Notes: generated from the sequence alone by a model not told the origin. A stretch of 64,000 nucleotides of DNA from Symbiodinium natans (GCA_905221605.1 CAJNDS010002519.1:312501-376500), one strand, 5' to 3'; numbered from the stretch's first letter, positions 23,811 to 35,829 are shown. Numbers and translations: made by a program.

Positions 23811-25390
23811 CCGAGAGTTTTGAAGTGATTCTGGCGTTAACACTGGCACTGTTGCAGCTGCAGCTTCCGTATCGTCGGACTCCGAAACAATCACGCGTTG
23901 TGAGCATCGGTGATATCAACCTAGCACGCCGTTACAAGCCTACCACAGTCCGGTTCCATGACCGAATTGCGAACTCTCGACGCAGCGTCCCACGAATCTG
24001 ATCCGGTGCCTTGAAGTACAAATCTTCTCGGTACCATATGATTTCGCCAGACACGTGAAGACTGCCAGACGCGGCCAAACAATTATACATTTGCGACGGT
24101 TGTGCGCTGGGGATTGGAGTGTCGGCTTATGAAACTTATGAATGTTAACTTTAGTTGGTCGTCTTGCATATCCATCCAGAGCTGGCAGCCCATGTCTACT
24201 GCCTAACTACTTCCCTGCTGGCACTGTATAAGACAGCAAAACTGGACTCAGAATTTGCCCCTCCGGTAGATCATGAGCACATGTAGCCTGACCAGTCCAG
24301 TGCGGCAACAAGTAGACACCATGCTTGTTGATGTGAGGATTTAGCGGGTGTCAGCACACGGCGGTGTGCTGCAGTAGTTAAATGTCCCAAGGCCCACACT
24401 TGCTTGCGGCTGCTGGGACCATGGCGCGAATGACTCAGAGTTTCAATCTACGAGCTGATCTAAGAGGTTGTCCCAGTACATCCCTCATCCTTTTGGTGTC
24501 CACATGTGACGTCTGGGGAAAAACAAATAGGGCAAGCCAAAGACCAAAGCCCAAAGGCCACAGCTCGGTTGTGCACATCACCGAACCGAAGGCTTTCTTT
24601 CATTGTTATTCTACTATGACATGTTTACTCGAGTATTATCTTACAATATGATATTATGTGTGTATGTCTTGTTTTTCGTATATTAGTGTACAGTATACAA
24701 GTATACTATTGCATATTTGCATTCTTGCATTATTATTCTCGGCATTCTGAGTGGGCTCTCCGGGCTTCTGCTCAACCACCAGGACTAGGATTCATGTGCT
24801 TGGGTTACTGCCGCAGAGGCCCCAGAGATGAACAGCTCATGTGGTCGATCTCCCTATCACACCTTGAGACCTGCACTCGAAGCAACAATGACGCTCCTAC
24901 ACAGAGATGATGTCACTGTGCCCAGGTGCCCAGGTGTCAGGGCTACGCGCAGGGCATGAAACGCTACGCCCTCGTTTGGGGCCATGCCTACCAGCTTCCG
25001 ATACAGTTCCTTCAGAAAAACGCCTTTCATGTCATGTCAGGGGCCTTGCAATGGGAAGGGCTTCCATCAGGTCGTTCCACGCATTTTCCATCATCTGGCT
25101 GCAAGAGGCTTGCATCTCCAGACATGCGTTTGGTAATGTGCAGTGTGCATTTGGAGCCTACACCATGCAAAGACTTCTCTGCTTTAAGCAGGCGTGCAGG
25201 ATCAGGAAGCCCCGGCATGCCACTGTGTTGCCCATTCTTCGGTCTAGCTCCAGTGGCGACGGACATCCTGTCCTTTCAAGTGGGCCATGGTGACGAATTC
25301 TGAGGAGATTGAGGCAGGGTCTTGAGGCCGTAGTGTTCCTATGTTGTCCTTTGTAATGCGACCTACCAACCAAGCACAGCTTGCGTGAAG

Positions 25391-25650
25391 TGTTGTGAAA
25401 TCCTTGGGGGTACAACTTCTGCTCTCAAGGACTGGGCCGACGAAGTCTTCGCCACTTTGGGAAAGGAAACCACCTGGTCTGTTTCAGAGGTCAAAGCGGC
25501 ATGTTGCAGTACCGCGTCCGTCGACATCGCTTGCATGCTGCTTTGCTCTGCGTCAACTTGTTCGCTTTTGTTGAAGCGCAGGTCCGCTGTCCCGAGGAGG
25601 GCTGCCCGCCTGTGGAGACGGTGCTCCCTGACCTGTATCGGGAAATATGG
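25391..25650 (+). CDS. two exons of a conserved-looking Cys-containing protein
   Basis: Exon 25391-25489 is exactly 33 codons (CCEILGGTTSALKDWADEVF then ATLGKETTWSVSE) and ends at a GT donor. Exon two starts at 25582 after AG and reads VRCPEEGCPPVETVLPDL. Joined, they read WSVSEVRCPEEGCPPVETVL, a smooth beta-strand followed by a Cys-x4-Cys-Pro-Pro motif. The motif looks like that of a conserved family, but I cannot name it. The right edge is uncertain. Confidence 0.5.
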
Positions 25651-26068
25651 CACTGTTTACTTCAGACATACGCGTGCGCATCTAGAAAAGCCATGAAAAG
25701 CCTTAACGACATCGAATCAATTGCTCTATGCTGACAGAATTGAAAGTTTGCGCCTTCCTGCTTTGGAGCCCAGGCAGACTTGTGTAGACACACGCTGAGC
25801 CTCAGTGCCCGAAGCGGCCAGTAAGCAGGAAAGTGTACCGTGAGCGTGTCACGAACCACACTCTAGCTGCCCGACTCCCCGGTGAAGTAGGCTTCCATGC
25901 ACCATTCCTCCAGCCTGATCCTTGGCCACTATGCCCAGGCTTACAGACCTGAGCATCAAAGCGCCAAAGCCAGGGAACGGCCGCACAGCTGCACAACTTC
26001 TGCGGCTACAAAAGCCAATATGCAATAGGAGCTGCGTGCGAATCGCACGTGCAGACGGTGAGAAGCCA

Positions 26069-26215
26069 AGTCTCCCCAACTCGTCCGGAGACGAAATCTC
26101 CCCAACTCGTCCCGCAACAAGTCTCCCCTCTCCGGTCGACGAAATCTCCCCAACTCGTCCCGAAACAAAGTCTCCCCAACAGTCCCGAAACGGATCTTCT
26201 CAACTCGTGCCGAGG
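26069..26215. repeat. about 25-bp minisatellite
   Basis: Five to six imperfect units of 'tctccccaactcgtcc' plus a variable tail (ggagacgaaa, cgcaacaag, cgaaacaaag) lie in tandem. Minus-strand reading gives repeated RDELGRFR-like peptides, a consequence of the repeat rather than evidence of a gene. Confidence 0.8.
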
Positions 26216-26355
26216 TGTGTACAAGATGTTCAAGCCCATTGCCGAAGTTCGGAAGGAGGACGTTGAGCAGGTCAATCGCTTAGGACATAGGTTTCGATGC
26301 CAGTGGAGCCAGCGCCCAATTGTTGTGGCTGCTCAATGCTGCTCAGGCCTTGCAG

Positions 26356-26613
26356 ATGACGAGCCACAGCCACGGTCACGGCGATGCAGCGCACGGCACT
26401 GGCGCATCCCATAGTGGGCCTGCTGACGAACCTTGCTGTGATGGCCACGCTGGCCACGATGTCCACGATGGCCACGCTGGCCACGATGGCCACGCTGGCC
26501 ACGCTGGCCACGATGGCCACGCTGGCCACGATGGCCACGCTGGCCACGATTGCCATGGGCACAGCCATGAAGATTCGGGCCATGCGCAAGGCACCGGGCA
26601 CAGTCACGGGTGA
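26356..26613 (+). CDS. histidine-rich GHDGHA-repeat protein or exon
   Basis: ATG at 26356 opens 85 codons: MTSHSHGHGDAAHGTGASHS, then DEPCCDGHAGHDVHDGHAG, nine or so GHD/GHA repeats and a CHGHSHEDSGHAQGTGHSHG tail before TGA. The central part is encoded by a 9/18-bp DNA repeat (gccacgctg/gccacgatg), about 26443-26558. His-rich segments of this kind occur in metal-binding proteins and in cytosolic loops of zinc/nickel transporters; no membrane segment is visible here. The frame is preceded by CAG, so this may be an exon rather than a full gene. On the minus strand the repeat reads W-P-A/S-W-P, less credible as a protein. Confidence 0.45.
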   Translation: MTSHSHGHGDAAHGTGASHSGPADEPCCDGHAGHDVHDGHAGHDGHAGHAGHDGHAGHDGHAGHDCHGHSHEDSGHAQGTGHSHG

Positions 26614-28170
26614 GGAGTGATGAAGTGATGAACAGTCACAGATGAGGGGTGAGGATTGATGAAGTGATGAACATGAAGCCAAAACTCCACGCAGAGAACG
26701 TGCAGTTTTGCCTCGGCGCCTGGCGGCAACGGCCTCGTGGGAACAAGTGCTGCAGAAGCACGCTGAGATGTGGCAGATGCAGAGTCCTCGCCTTCCTCAC
26801 ACGCGGTTGCTCCGTGCGAACGGTGAAAAGCGTTGAATAAATCTGTCAGATCTGCTGTCGGCTTGTGCACCTGCAGAAATCACGTAAGGAGCGCATGTCG
26901 AAGCCATAGAATGACTCCACCTGTCGCAGGCAGCATCTGGATGTCTTTGGAAACCAGGCAGGCGTTGCACCTCGTAGTTGCCCGAGTTATAGTGTCGGCT
27001 TGTAAGCTGCTGGTGCAGGTTCAGGAGTTTAGGGTGTGCTCGTTCTCATGAGAAACGAGTAGGGCTTACGGCGAGAATTCCTGTGGTTTATGTTTTTTCC
27101 GGACTGTTATATAAGTCGGCACTGCAATCCAGTGTCGAGGTATGTCGCGGTTCAGCCAATTTTCCGTGCTTGGGTGGCGCAGCGCAAGGCAGCTAATTCA
27201 GCTTGCAACCCACAAGTGTGCCGGAAGACACCAGTACACCAATAGGAGCCAGGCCGGGAATCAACAAATTAGAGCACGTTCTTCCTAGGATCAGTTGAGG
27301 AAGCTCGTCCTCACAACTCCTCATCTGCCGAGCGACTTCGGGCGCAGCACAGCGCTGGGCAGAGGGTACCCTCAGGCGAAAACCCCCCGAAAAGTGAGGC
27401 CAAGGCCGGCACCCCATGGGTAGGCCCAATAGGGCCAACTCAAGGTCAGCTGTGGGTTCCCTCCTTGCCCCTGTGCCACGGCCCAAACTGTGGAAATCGC
27501 TAGGCTAGTGCTTTAAATGCTGGCTCTTCGTCAGGCTCCGTTCTTCACACCCGCACGTCACATGTTAACTTCAAAGCTGGCGTTCAAGTCAAGGCTGAGT
27601 CCCTGGAAGTTACCTTTCATCCTGGACGGTTCCGCTACCGTTCCCCATTTATTGTCTGCGTGGCATGCGCAGGGCGACAGGTCTTGCTTACAGTGACGTT
27701 TTCAGCACGAAATATTTTTAAAATCAGTCTGTCAACAGAAGGGTTTTGGACATTTGGTGTGTGCCAGCTGTCTTTCTTGACGAAGACGACAGAAAGCTTC
27801 CAAGCTTGACTGGCAGAAGCCTGCTGGCCAGCACAGATCTTTTCAAAACGAACAACAAGCAGAAGAGACAACACAAGTCGTTCTCTCAAACGGTGATTGC
27901 CACTGATTATGCCAAGCTCGGAGCGTTTGCCAATGCACGTTGAAATTTGGACTGCCAGAGGGAGCAACAGCACATAGGCTCTGTTTGTTCTGCAGCTGTG
28001 GTGGCTCCTCGCCAACTGTCCTGCTGCATCATTCACGCCCAGGCACGTGTTGCTAAAGCCAGCGGCATCTGAGCGCACTGTTTGCATGTACGTGTCTGGT
28101 AAGGTTTTGCAAGGATTTCCATAATTCGTCCCCGTCATTCTGCCGACACTCTGACCAGAGGCACATCCGA
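26614..28170. other. 1.5 kb with no assignable gene
   Basis: Only chance-length ORFs were seen, including a 182-codon minus-strand frame at 27635-28183 with no motif. The promoter of the secreted-protein gene starting at 28171 should lie at the right end; no conventional element was recognised. Confidence 0.5.
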
Positions 28171-28494
28171 ATGGCTCCGGCACTGCGCTTGGCTATAATT
28201 GCTTTGGGATGGCAGCTTCAAGGTCGGGCAGAACTGCTTCAGGAACATATGTCGTGTACTTTTCGTGCAATGGCAACTCACAATTCAGATCCAACAGATA
28301 CAGGCGCCATCTCCTGTGACTGCAGTTGGACTAACAATGGCGCGAATTGCGGCAACTTGTCTGCACACTACAGCGATAAGATCTTCATGCCAGAACAGCT
28401 TGTCTTTTGGGAGACAGGTAGCACTGACGGAACCTTCTGCTGGCGCGCTTGCTGCCCAAACTCCTGCGATTCTGGTGGTTGGACTGTGACTTGA
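28171..28494 (+). CDS. secreted Cys-rich N-terminal exon, probably of the GH16 gene
   Basis: ATG at 28171 starts a classic signal peptide (MAPALRLAIIALGWQLQGRA), then a domain with regularly placed cysteines (SCDCSWTNNGANCGN, CWRACCPNSCDSGG). The eight or so cysteines suggest an extracellular disulfide-bonded module. It lies upstream, same strand, of GH16 catalytic exons starting at 29185, and most GH16 enzymes are secreted, so I infer it supplies the N-terminus; this join was not demonstrated because exons between 28494 and 29185 were not identified. The open frame ends at TGA 28492-28494, but the true exon probably stops earlier at a donor. Confidence 0.6.
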   Translation: MAPALRLAIIALGWQLQGRAELLQEHMSCTFRAMATHNSDPTDTGAISCDCSWTNNGANCGNLSAHYSDKIFMPEQLVFWETGSTDGTFCWRACCPNSCDSGGWTVT

Positions 28495-29184
28495 CTGGAG
28501 CAGAGCCCGAGATAGCCCGAGAGCTTCCAAGAGAAAGCGCAACGCAAAAGTTGTTTCATGCCATGCGCTACAGAAGGAGTTGCTACAGAGGATGCGCCAA
28601 ATGTTTTCCATCAATGTCCCGCTTTCATGCACGGAGTCCTTGTGGTCCGCCCGTGCACTGTCAATGAATCCCACAAGGCTGCACCCTTCGTCACTCAGGT
28701 AGCGTACTCCTCCGAGCGCTGCCACCTGTCCAATGGTGTTCGCAGGACCTGACTGTTTTGCCTGAGAAGCTGAAGCTGTAAGTTCAGATGAGACACCCTG
28801 ACGTCGAGCGAAATCTGGTTTCTCATGCTTTGTCGAACTCAGTTCGCAAGCAAACTGCTTGGCTGCTCGGTGATCAGCCGGTAGTATTGAGGCACCAGCG
28901 TGTTGATGGCATAAGAACACACACTCTTGTGAAACAGCTTTTCTTCCAAAAACAAAGTGCAGGATTTCGTGCGTTGCCCCGTCCATGCACCAGTGTGGCA
29001 GCTTGCATGCAGTAGTACCAGGTTACTCAGTACCATCGATCGATTTGTGAGTTGTAGCCTTTATATGCATCTGCCTGCCGCCACAGCTTTGTGCGTCATA
29101 GGAAACATACAAGGACCTGTCTTGCTATATACTGTAGAGAACCTGCAGGCACTCGTATGAGCGCCAGCAACTACCTCGGCAGAG

Positions 29185-30286
29185 GCTACCATTCCGTCCG
29201 AATCAAGGCAGCCATGAGAGCTTTGACGAATCAGCACTCTGTCAGACCAGTGTGATGGCGTGTTATGGGTGCATGAAAGAAGGCGGACAGTTCACTGTTT
29301 GTGTACATCAGACAAGCCCGGCAACAATTGACACAGGCAACGGACCTGCGGTACATGCTTAGAGGAAAGGCATGTCAAAAGGGCAGCCCTTCTGCGTAGA
29401 CAAGTTGTAAACACATCGAGCCTTGCAAGTTGAAGCTTCACATCATCCTTGACGCAGAGGCAGCACCGGGACCTGGTATCGTTACCACCTACTACCTCTC
29501 CAACAACGGTGGCCTGTATGACAAGACGCCGGGCATCGTAATCCGTTTTGGTTGGTAGTTGGGGCTTCTTGGATTTTGGTGTGAGGACAATGCCCCAACA
29601 AAAATGGTGAGAATGATGAAGCAGCGCAGGAAAACTTGGCACTCGGACTTATGTGTCCATTCATCCTCCTGAGGACGAAGACTCATCCCTGGGTTGAGCT
29701 CGACTTTGAAATCATGGGCAATATGGCAGGCACACTTCTCCGAGCTGTTGAAAAGGGTTGGGGGGATGTGCGATCCCCTTTCTAACACAACCAGAAGCAG
29801 CATGCTGCCGTATTTGAATACGGCAGCTTTTGGGGCCCCAAAAGAGCTCATCACCGGTTCAAAATACACGTTGCTTGCGCTCTGTCGCAGGTCCTGGTGG
29901 CCAGTCGCGAATATGGACGAACATGTTCACTGATATTGCGGTGGAGCATAATCAGTGGATAATCGTGCCCTTCGATGTCACAGCGAACTACCATGAATTT
30001 GGGCTCCCCAGCATAAAAAAAGAGAAGCTCAATTATTTAGCTAAGTCAGGGAGCTTCATCTTGCAGACTTCACCTTCTTTCGTTCTTCAGGTTCGAGCTT
30101 GGGGACGACACCATCGCTTTCAAAGTTGATGGCGTGCCGTACCGCACCGTTAACATTCAGAACCACGGTGATGTCAGGGCGTCGATTTGGTCTACGAGCT
30201 TGCAGGAGTTCGTTTCAGAGACTCGCCTTGTTCAGTTATTCTCGTTGCTATTGTGCGTTATAGTGGCTTGTTGTGATCGTGAACAG
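29185..30286 (+). CDS. glycoside hydrolase family 16 catalytic domain (five exons)
   Basis: GH16 enzymes cleave or transfer beta-glucan, laminarin or xyloglucan chains. Exons 29185-29207, 29460-29519, 29681-29729, 29890-30002 and 30091 to about 30230 join in frame. They read YHSVRIKAAPGPGIVTTYYL, then SNNGGLY, the active-site motif VELDFEIMGN (ExDxE: nucleophile Glu, Asp, acid/base Glu), IWTNMFTDIA, VPFDVTANYHEFG and FELGDDTIAFKVDGVPYRTV. These match in order the beta-sandwich strands of XTH/laminarinase-type GH16 proteins (compare the generic GFEW...I.FYVDGVP.R pattern). Donors are GC, GA, GC and GC. The frame of the last exon is open to TGA at 30284-30286, but the family usually continues further, so the C-terminus is probably spliced differently. 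A role in remodelling the cellulosic/glucan cell covering or digesting algal glucan is inference. Confidence 0.8.
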
Positions 30287-30992
30287 TAACGTTCTCGGCA
30301 GCCCTTGGACTCCCTCAGATATGCTGACAGAAAAGTATTCTGACGGCAGCAGTCCTTCCCTGAACTTTTTGACCGAACACGCGCGAACCATGTAGCCAGT
30401 CCTGAACAATCTTTCGGCACTTTCATGCGATGTGTGCTCAGGTGTGGGGACAATCCTCGCAAGATCCGGGAGAGGGTATTCCAGAATTCCAAAATGCCTT
30501 GGGCCTGCTGGATTCAAATCCGAACGGCTTCCCAAGATATGCTGAGGTCATCGTGTAAAGTGTTGCGGAGTTGCACGAGGCTGCCCGCACTTGCATGACC
30601 AACAGCGGCAGACAAATGTGCTTAGCCTTGAGGCTACCAGCTCTAAAACTGCTGAAAGCCTTGGAGAGACGGTTTGTTGTGGATTTTGGTTTGCGCGGAG
30701 CCCCAAAGGTACCAGCAGGTTGCTCAAGTAGTCCATGCAATCGGCGGATTCATATTGGGCTCATGCTGCTCTCTTCCACAACAGCCATCTCCTTCACTTA
30801 GCAGGGTATTGCTGGTAGGCAATTCATCTGTGTACAGATCTCTTGCTGTGTGCATGTCAGACATGCACCTCCTGCAGAGAGTTTGGATGTTCTCGCGTAC
30901 TGCCAAGGGCTAGCTGCATGCCATCGGCATTAAACCGTTGTGACAATTGACAAGTTAGGAATCTGTTTTAGAATTCACCGAGCTATCTCCGG
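30287..30992. other. 0.7 kb unassigned
   Basis: It may hold the last exons of the GH16 gene; none was recognised. ORFs on both strands overlap with no motif. Confidence 0.4.
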
Positions 30993-31154
30993 ATGCCGAA
31001 ACCTGATAGTGGCAGTGCCGCGGGCAACAACTCCGAGAGGCAGATCTGCCTTGCTTGGGAGGCACTTGTTGGCTCTCATGTGGCAACGCGCGATCCTGAG
31101 ACTTTCTATATGAGAACCAAAGACAACGGCGACTTCAAGCCTCAGAGCCTCTGA
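30993..31154 (+). CDS. 53-codon ORF with coding-like sequence
   Basis: ATG at 30993 to TGA at 31152-31154 encodes MPKPDSGSAAGNNSERQICL, then AWEALVGSHVATRDPETFYM and RTKDNGDFKPQSL. The balanced composition and lack of low complexity make it look like a real exon or small protein. It could equally be a terminal exon entered by a splice acceptor (gtggcag). No family was recognised. Confidence 0.4.
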   Translation: MPKPDSGSAAGNNSERQICLAWEALVGSHVATRDPETFYMRTKDNGDFKPQSL

Positions 31155-31389
31155 CGCCTCTTCTAGCTTTTTTCTCACCAGGCACGTGCACAGAAAGCCA
31201 CGGATGTCGTGGGCTCCCACGTCGTCAAACATCTAGCCAAACCCCGTTGCAGCAACAGAAGTCATTCTCTCCCACACATTCTACCTCCCCACCCCCCACT
31301 CCCCACCACCTTTCGTGGTGATGACAGTGGCTGGCTGCCATTGATTTGGATGAACATGGATCCCCACCAGAGTTCAGCATTCCGCTGTG

Positions 31390-31605
31390 AGAAGATACAA
31401 GCGGCAGCCAGCCTCTGCACCGGGTGCCCGGCACCACATGCGAATTTGTGAAGATGCCTTTTGAGGACACATCAGCTAACACCAGTCAACTGCATTGCTT
31501 CTGGTAGGTTGCCAGTAGACCTTGACCCATGCAAATTCATGAAAGTCCTCACAGAGCTGCGCGAAAAACACAAGCCTAGCACCGGCCGAAAGAGCCCGGA
31601 GGAAC
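31390..31605 (+). CDS. possible exons of an unidentified gene
   Basis: Frame one (about 31391-31498) reads SQPLHRVPGTTCEFVKMPFE then DTSANTS. A second frame from about 31514 to the stop at 31605 reads PVDLDPCKFMKVLTELREKH then KPSTGRKSPEEH. The two segments are close together in different frames, so either a very short intron, a frameshift or chance is involved. No family was recognised. Confidence 0.3.
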
Positions 31606-32362
31606 ATTGAACTCTGTTCTGATCTGAGAAAAAAGCCGTGCTGCTCTGCATAACTGCTCTGCCCTGCAAGCTTCTGACTGGAGTGCGACCTTTACTTGAA
31701 TCAGGCATGGGCGCGACCCAAGGTCTCTGAGTGCGCAACTCAATGCTCGAAGTCTTGGATGCGGCCCATGAGCTGTGCTTCTCGTAGCGGGCGCTGGTTG
31801 TGCCCAGCAGTTTTGTCATGACGCCTGAGCGACATAGCTTCCAGCCAACGGAGTGCACACGGTGCCATATGTGCACACCACGCAGCGAGATGTCCGATAG
31901 GATGACGGAGTCTTATGGACTGCCACGTTGTAACATCTCACCGTCTGCACCGTTCAACACTCTTCGACATTCTCCGACCATGCCTCAGGCCTGAGCTGTT
32001 CCAGGGCTGGACCGCGCAGCGTCCCCAGGTCTGGGACGCTGACGAGTCGTGGGATGCGAATGGATGCAGTTCAGATACGTTCAGTCCTCGCCGGCTTGTG
32101 CTGCTTTGGTGTGTATGTTTGCTATGTCGATGCGTGTAGCAGGAGGTAGGGCCTGTTTGGTGTCGGAACCGGTGTTCCGCATCTATTTGGAACATGTAGC
32201 TCACATAGCATGTAAGGTGCGGCCAGAGCCTTTAACAGCACGGGTCTGACCCTCGTCACGACATGCACACACATACTCCAACTCTCTGGTCGCTGTCTCT
32301 CTCTCTCTCTCTTTATCTCTGTTGCTTCTTTCCGTTTACGTCAGGAACCTCATTTGTCAAGA

Positions 32363-32668
32363 TATGTCCGAGGCAGCAGTGGCGCGACTGGGCCCGAACT
32401 CCAAGCTCGCACAGTCAGCTGTTTTGCAAGGTCCGCGCACAGGCAATGTAGGTCATTCCGTTCTGAACAGCGTATCAGCAGTGGTATCAGCTGCTATCAT
32501 GCGCTATCGACTTTTGACGCTGTTGTGAAGAGAGGCCGAAAGGCCTAGGCGGCCTAGCTTGCATTGTGCCCTCAAGGATGTCAAGGAACTGCAGCTTCAA
32601 GAGTTCCGAGGTCGCTGGGCCCGATGGCTCATGGTGGTGCGAGAACAAAAGGCTTGGCGCTGAGCGGC
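32363..32668 (+). CDS. possible two-exon gene start, unidentified
   Basis: ATG at 32363 reads MSEAAVARLGPNSKLAQSAV up to a GT donor (caag|gtcc). About 150 nt further on, after an AG acceptor, a frame reads DVKELQLQEFRGRWARWLMV then VREQKAWR before TGA. The second segment resembles a basic amphipathic helix. A further candidate (ALKPSDVKVPSGFKAPKG) lies at about 33072-33125. The association of these pieces is inferred only from order and strand. Confidence 0.3.
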
Positions 32669-35600
32669 ATCATCTCTGTTGCAACATGATGTAGCGGGCT
32701 GCAACGTCGGCAACACACTTCAACCCACTACCGCTACGCTTGGAGGTACGAGGCTGACCGAATAGTTGACTGGATGGCCCGGCAGCCTAGCACTAGCGAC
32801 CATCAAACATCACGTGCACCACGGCTGGTGTTCAAATGCTGGCGGTGCAAAAAGCCTAACGAGATCTAACGAGTGTCCCTAACGAATCCTGGAGGTAACA
32901 GAATGGGGGCTGCACACTCTGTGCAAAGGACCGATGCCCTGCATGAGCTGAAGTCATGGCGACACTCTCTGCGTCATTTGTCCACATGATGCGACCACTG
33001 ATGCAAAGTGCAACCATAATATCTGGTGGTGTTGCGTCATGCTTTTGCCTTTTGGTCCCATATAGCAGCCTTGAAGCCTAGTGACGTTAAGGTACCAAGC
33101 GGCTTCAAGGCACCTAAAGGCAGTTGCAGAAACCTTCCCCTAAAGCCCTATTTCTCCAGGAAGCGGCGTCTTGGATGCCTTGGCCCTGGCTGGGACATCG
33201 AACCTAGCTCTCAGCTGTCATCTTCAAACCCAGACTAGGTCCGCCGCTGCAGTGAATTATTCAAACGCGACTTGTAGTTTCAGACGCCTTTCGCTCTTCG
33301 CGCGCTCCTGAGCGCTCTCGCAAACCCACTTTGGTACTTGTAGACTCCGCTGCCTGGGCAGCTTCAGTGAGAGCTGCAGAACTGTAACGCGATACGGTTG
33401 TTGGTGTTGCAGAAAGAGCCGGAGAGTCATGTGCGAAGGGACGTCGTTGCTCCTTGCCGTGATATGAAATTGCCGTGCCCATCACCTGCGCTGAAAAGGC
33501 GCACGAAATTGCACGAAATCAGCAGGCACCCTGCCCCACAATGTGCCCATCTACCCTACGGTACTGTTGCAGTGATCCTGTCTAAACAGTCTCAGTTTTA
33601 GAGGTGGGCGGCGAGCCTGGCTTCTTGGCGTCTGCGCTGCTTGCACGCGGTGTGGCGGTCACCGCAGGGGCCTAGACTTGGACTTGAGAGGCGTGTCCTT
33701 GGGTTTCAGGATAGACTCCGGATTCCGGATAGACGCTGCTGCTTCAGGTCATCGATCCAACATGGAGTATCACTGGCAAGGCCAGGTTGTTTGCCTCCTC
33801 CCTAGGAATATCTAAGAATGATAGACTTGGGCATTGTCGGCATGAGCATCGGCGGTCATCGACACGCTGATACAATGCCCCTCCTGTCACGCAAGCCTTG
33901 CAGCCCAACACGAGGCATCTCAGGCAACTCATCGCGAAGCTTTCTCCACCGTGCACTGCAATGTCCAAGACATCATGAACATCTTCTGAGTTCACCAGCA
34001 GTGCCCGGCATGATTGGACATTGAATCCAGTTCTTCTGCAAAGGCGCACTGGTCCAATGACTGCTCTTGGGTCAGGGAGAGGCAGGGTGCGGCTGTTGCT
34101 CTTGTTTCTGGTGGTGGCGGAGCTACCGAGAGGCTGACAGGAGGCAGAGTAGCTGTCGAACTCCGGGAACTGCTCAAGCTGCTGAACAGGACTGTCTTTC
34201 TAGTGCTGTGCTAATGGGAGGCCCGAGGCAGTAGATTTTTCGCTTGTCCGCGGGGTTAAAGGTGAAGTTGGTGAGAAGATCTGGGAAGTGTCCTCGGTTG
34301 CGAAAAGAAACCAGCGCATACTGGCTCAAGGGGGCCATTATAGCTGATGGCCGTAGGCTGGGATTGAAACAGCAGCAGAAAAATGAAAGGCACCGCACTC
34401 AGATGAGGTTGGAAGGCCTACCAGCGCTGTGGGCTTTTTAGGCAACCCTTCCCCAACCCTGCCCAGACCTGTCGAAGTGTGTGGTGTTGGGGAGCAGGGT
34501 GGGTTACACTGGCCAAACCGCGTGCCTTGTTAGATTGTAAGAGCACTTACTTGTCATGTGGCATCATGCTGGCTTTGCTGCATATCTACAGCGGATATGC
34601 CGAACCGACATTGTGCAGGCACACGCACCTCCACTTCGCAGCCATCAGCCGGGAGTTTGACCAAAGCTTTGTTGCAACCCGGCACGCGCAGAGTCACGTT
34701 GGAGTCGCAGTTTGCAAGTATCTCAGAAGGCATCGGAAGGCCACCAAACCTCTGCAAAGTTGCAGAGCTAGTGGCAAGCAAATATATAGAGGCTCTAGAT
34801 CAATTCATCGCACGAGCAAGAGGGCAACGCTGCCCAACTCTTCCCGTCCTCGACCTGCATTGTTTGGTGCTTGTCGAGCTTGACTTGTTACACTGAAGTG
34901 CGGCTCGGTCCAGGTAGGCTGGTTCGACTGTAGTGGGAACAGCTGGCGAAAATTCCGCACGCCACACCCCTAAGAACATGTTCTCGGCTTCAGGCAGACC
35001 ACCCGCAGCTCGTCCACGATGCCAGCGTCATTGTGTCCGCAACTCACTTTGAAGACATCTTCCGTGCGCCGTGCTCCGATCTTGAAATCTCTACACTCGA
35101 ACGACTCACGAATCAGCCGTCAGCCATGTGCCGTTGGCACCCCATCCCTTAACCTGTGCGACGTGAAGAGCCATCAGACATCGCAAGAAGCCTGAGCAAA
35201 GTCAGGTTCCCAACCCTGTTTTGGATGCTGGCATCCCACAGACAGGGCCACGCATTCCTAGGCAACGTTTGGACCGTCGGACCGTTGAAGCAGATGAATC
35301 TTATAGACGGGAGTATTGAGGAGAATGATCGACTTCGGTTCAATGCGCAGACGATCGTGAGATTTTGGTACTGTTTAACTCGCACCTTACGATTGTTTTT
35401 TCATTGTTGCATACGTGCGGGTTGCGTCCCAGGTCATTGTATGGCGATGAGGCCTGTCAGCCCCTTTCGGAACCCAAAAACTTGTTCCGGAATTTGATGA
35501 GTTGCGGAGTGGGGCCAGTCAGTAGCAAGTCCACACTGCAGCACGTCCACTCGACAAAGCAGGCAACAGAGCCCGCGTTGCGATTTGCGGCTGAAACGCG

Positions 35601-35829
35601 CAAGCCTCATCCTCAGAGCTTCCTGAGCTGCTTGAGGAGTCTTATGTCTTGCTTCTTTCAAGTCACATGTTCGCCTCCCTATGGCCATGCAATCTTAAGC
35701 TCCAAGGCCCTCCAGGGTCTTCCGTGGGTGTCCAGGATTGGAAGGAAGTTTCGGATAGCTAGCTGCCCATGTCCTCAACTCTGCTGACCTGACCTGTTGA
35801 CCCGACACATTCCATCTGGAAGCAGTTGG
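32669..35829. other. 3.2 kb with only weak coding candidates
   Basis: The stretch includes the frame at 33072-33125 noted above and a segment near 34260-34330 (GEVGEKIWEVSSVAKRNQR). At 34554-34781 both strands are open with plausible sequence. Nothing could be assigned to a family. Confidence 0.35.

Noticed and set aside
24926-25303. TBC-domain-like GYAQGM motif
   Set aside because: The motif stands alone; no arginine-finger segment or other TBC strands were found in neighbouring frames.
26069-26215. CRISPR-like spaced repeats
   Set aside because: Units are contiguous, imperfect and without uniform spacers, and the sequence is eukaryotic; it is a minisatellite.
28285-28986. 233-codon minus-strand ORF
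   Set aside because: It is antisense to the secreted exon and to unassigned DNA, and it shows no motif.
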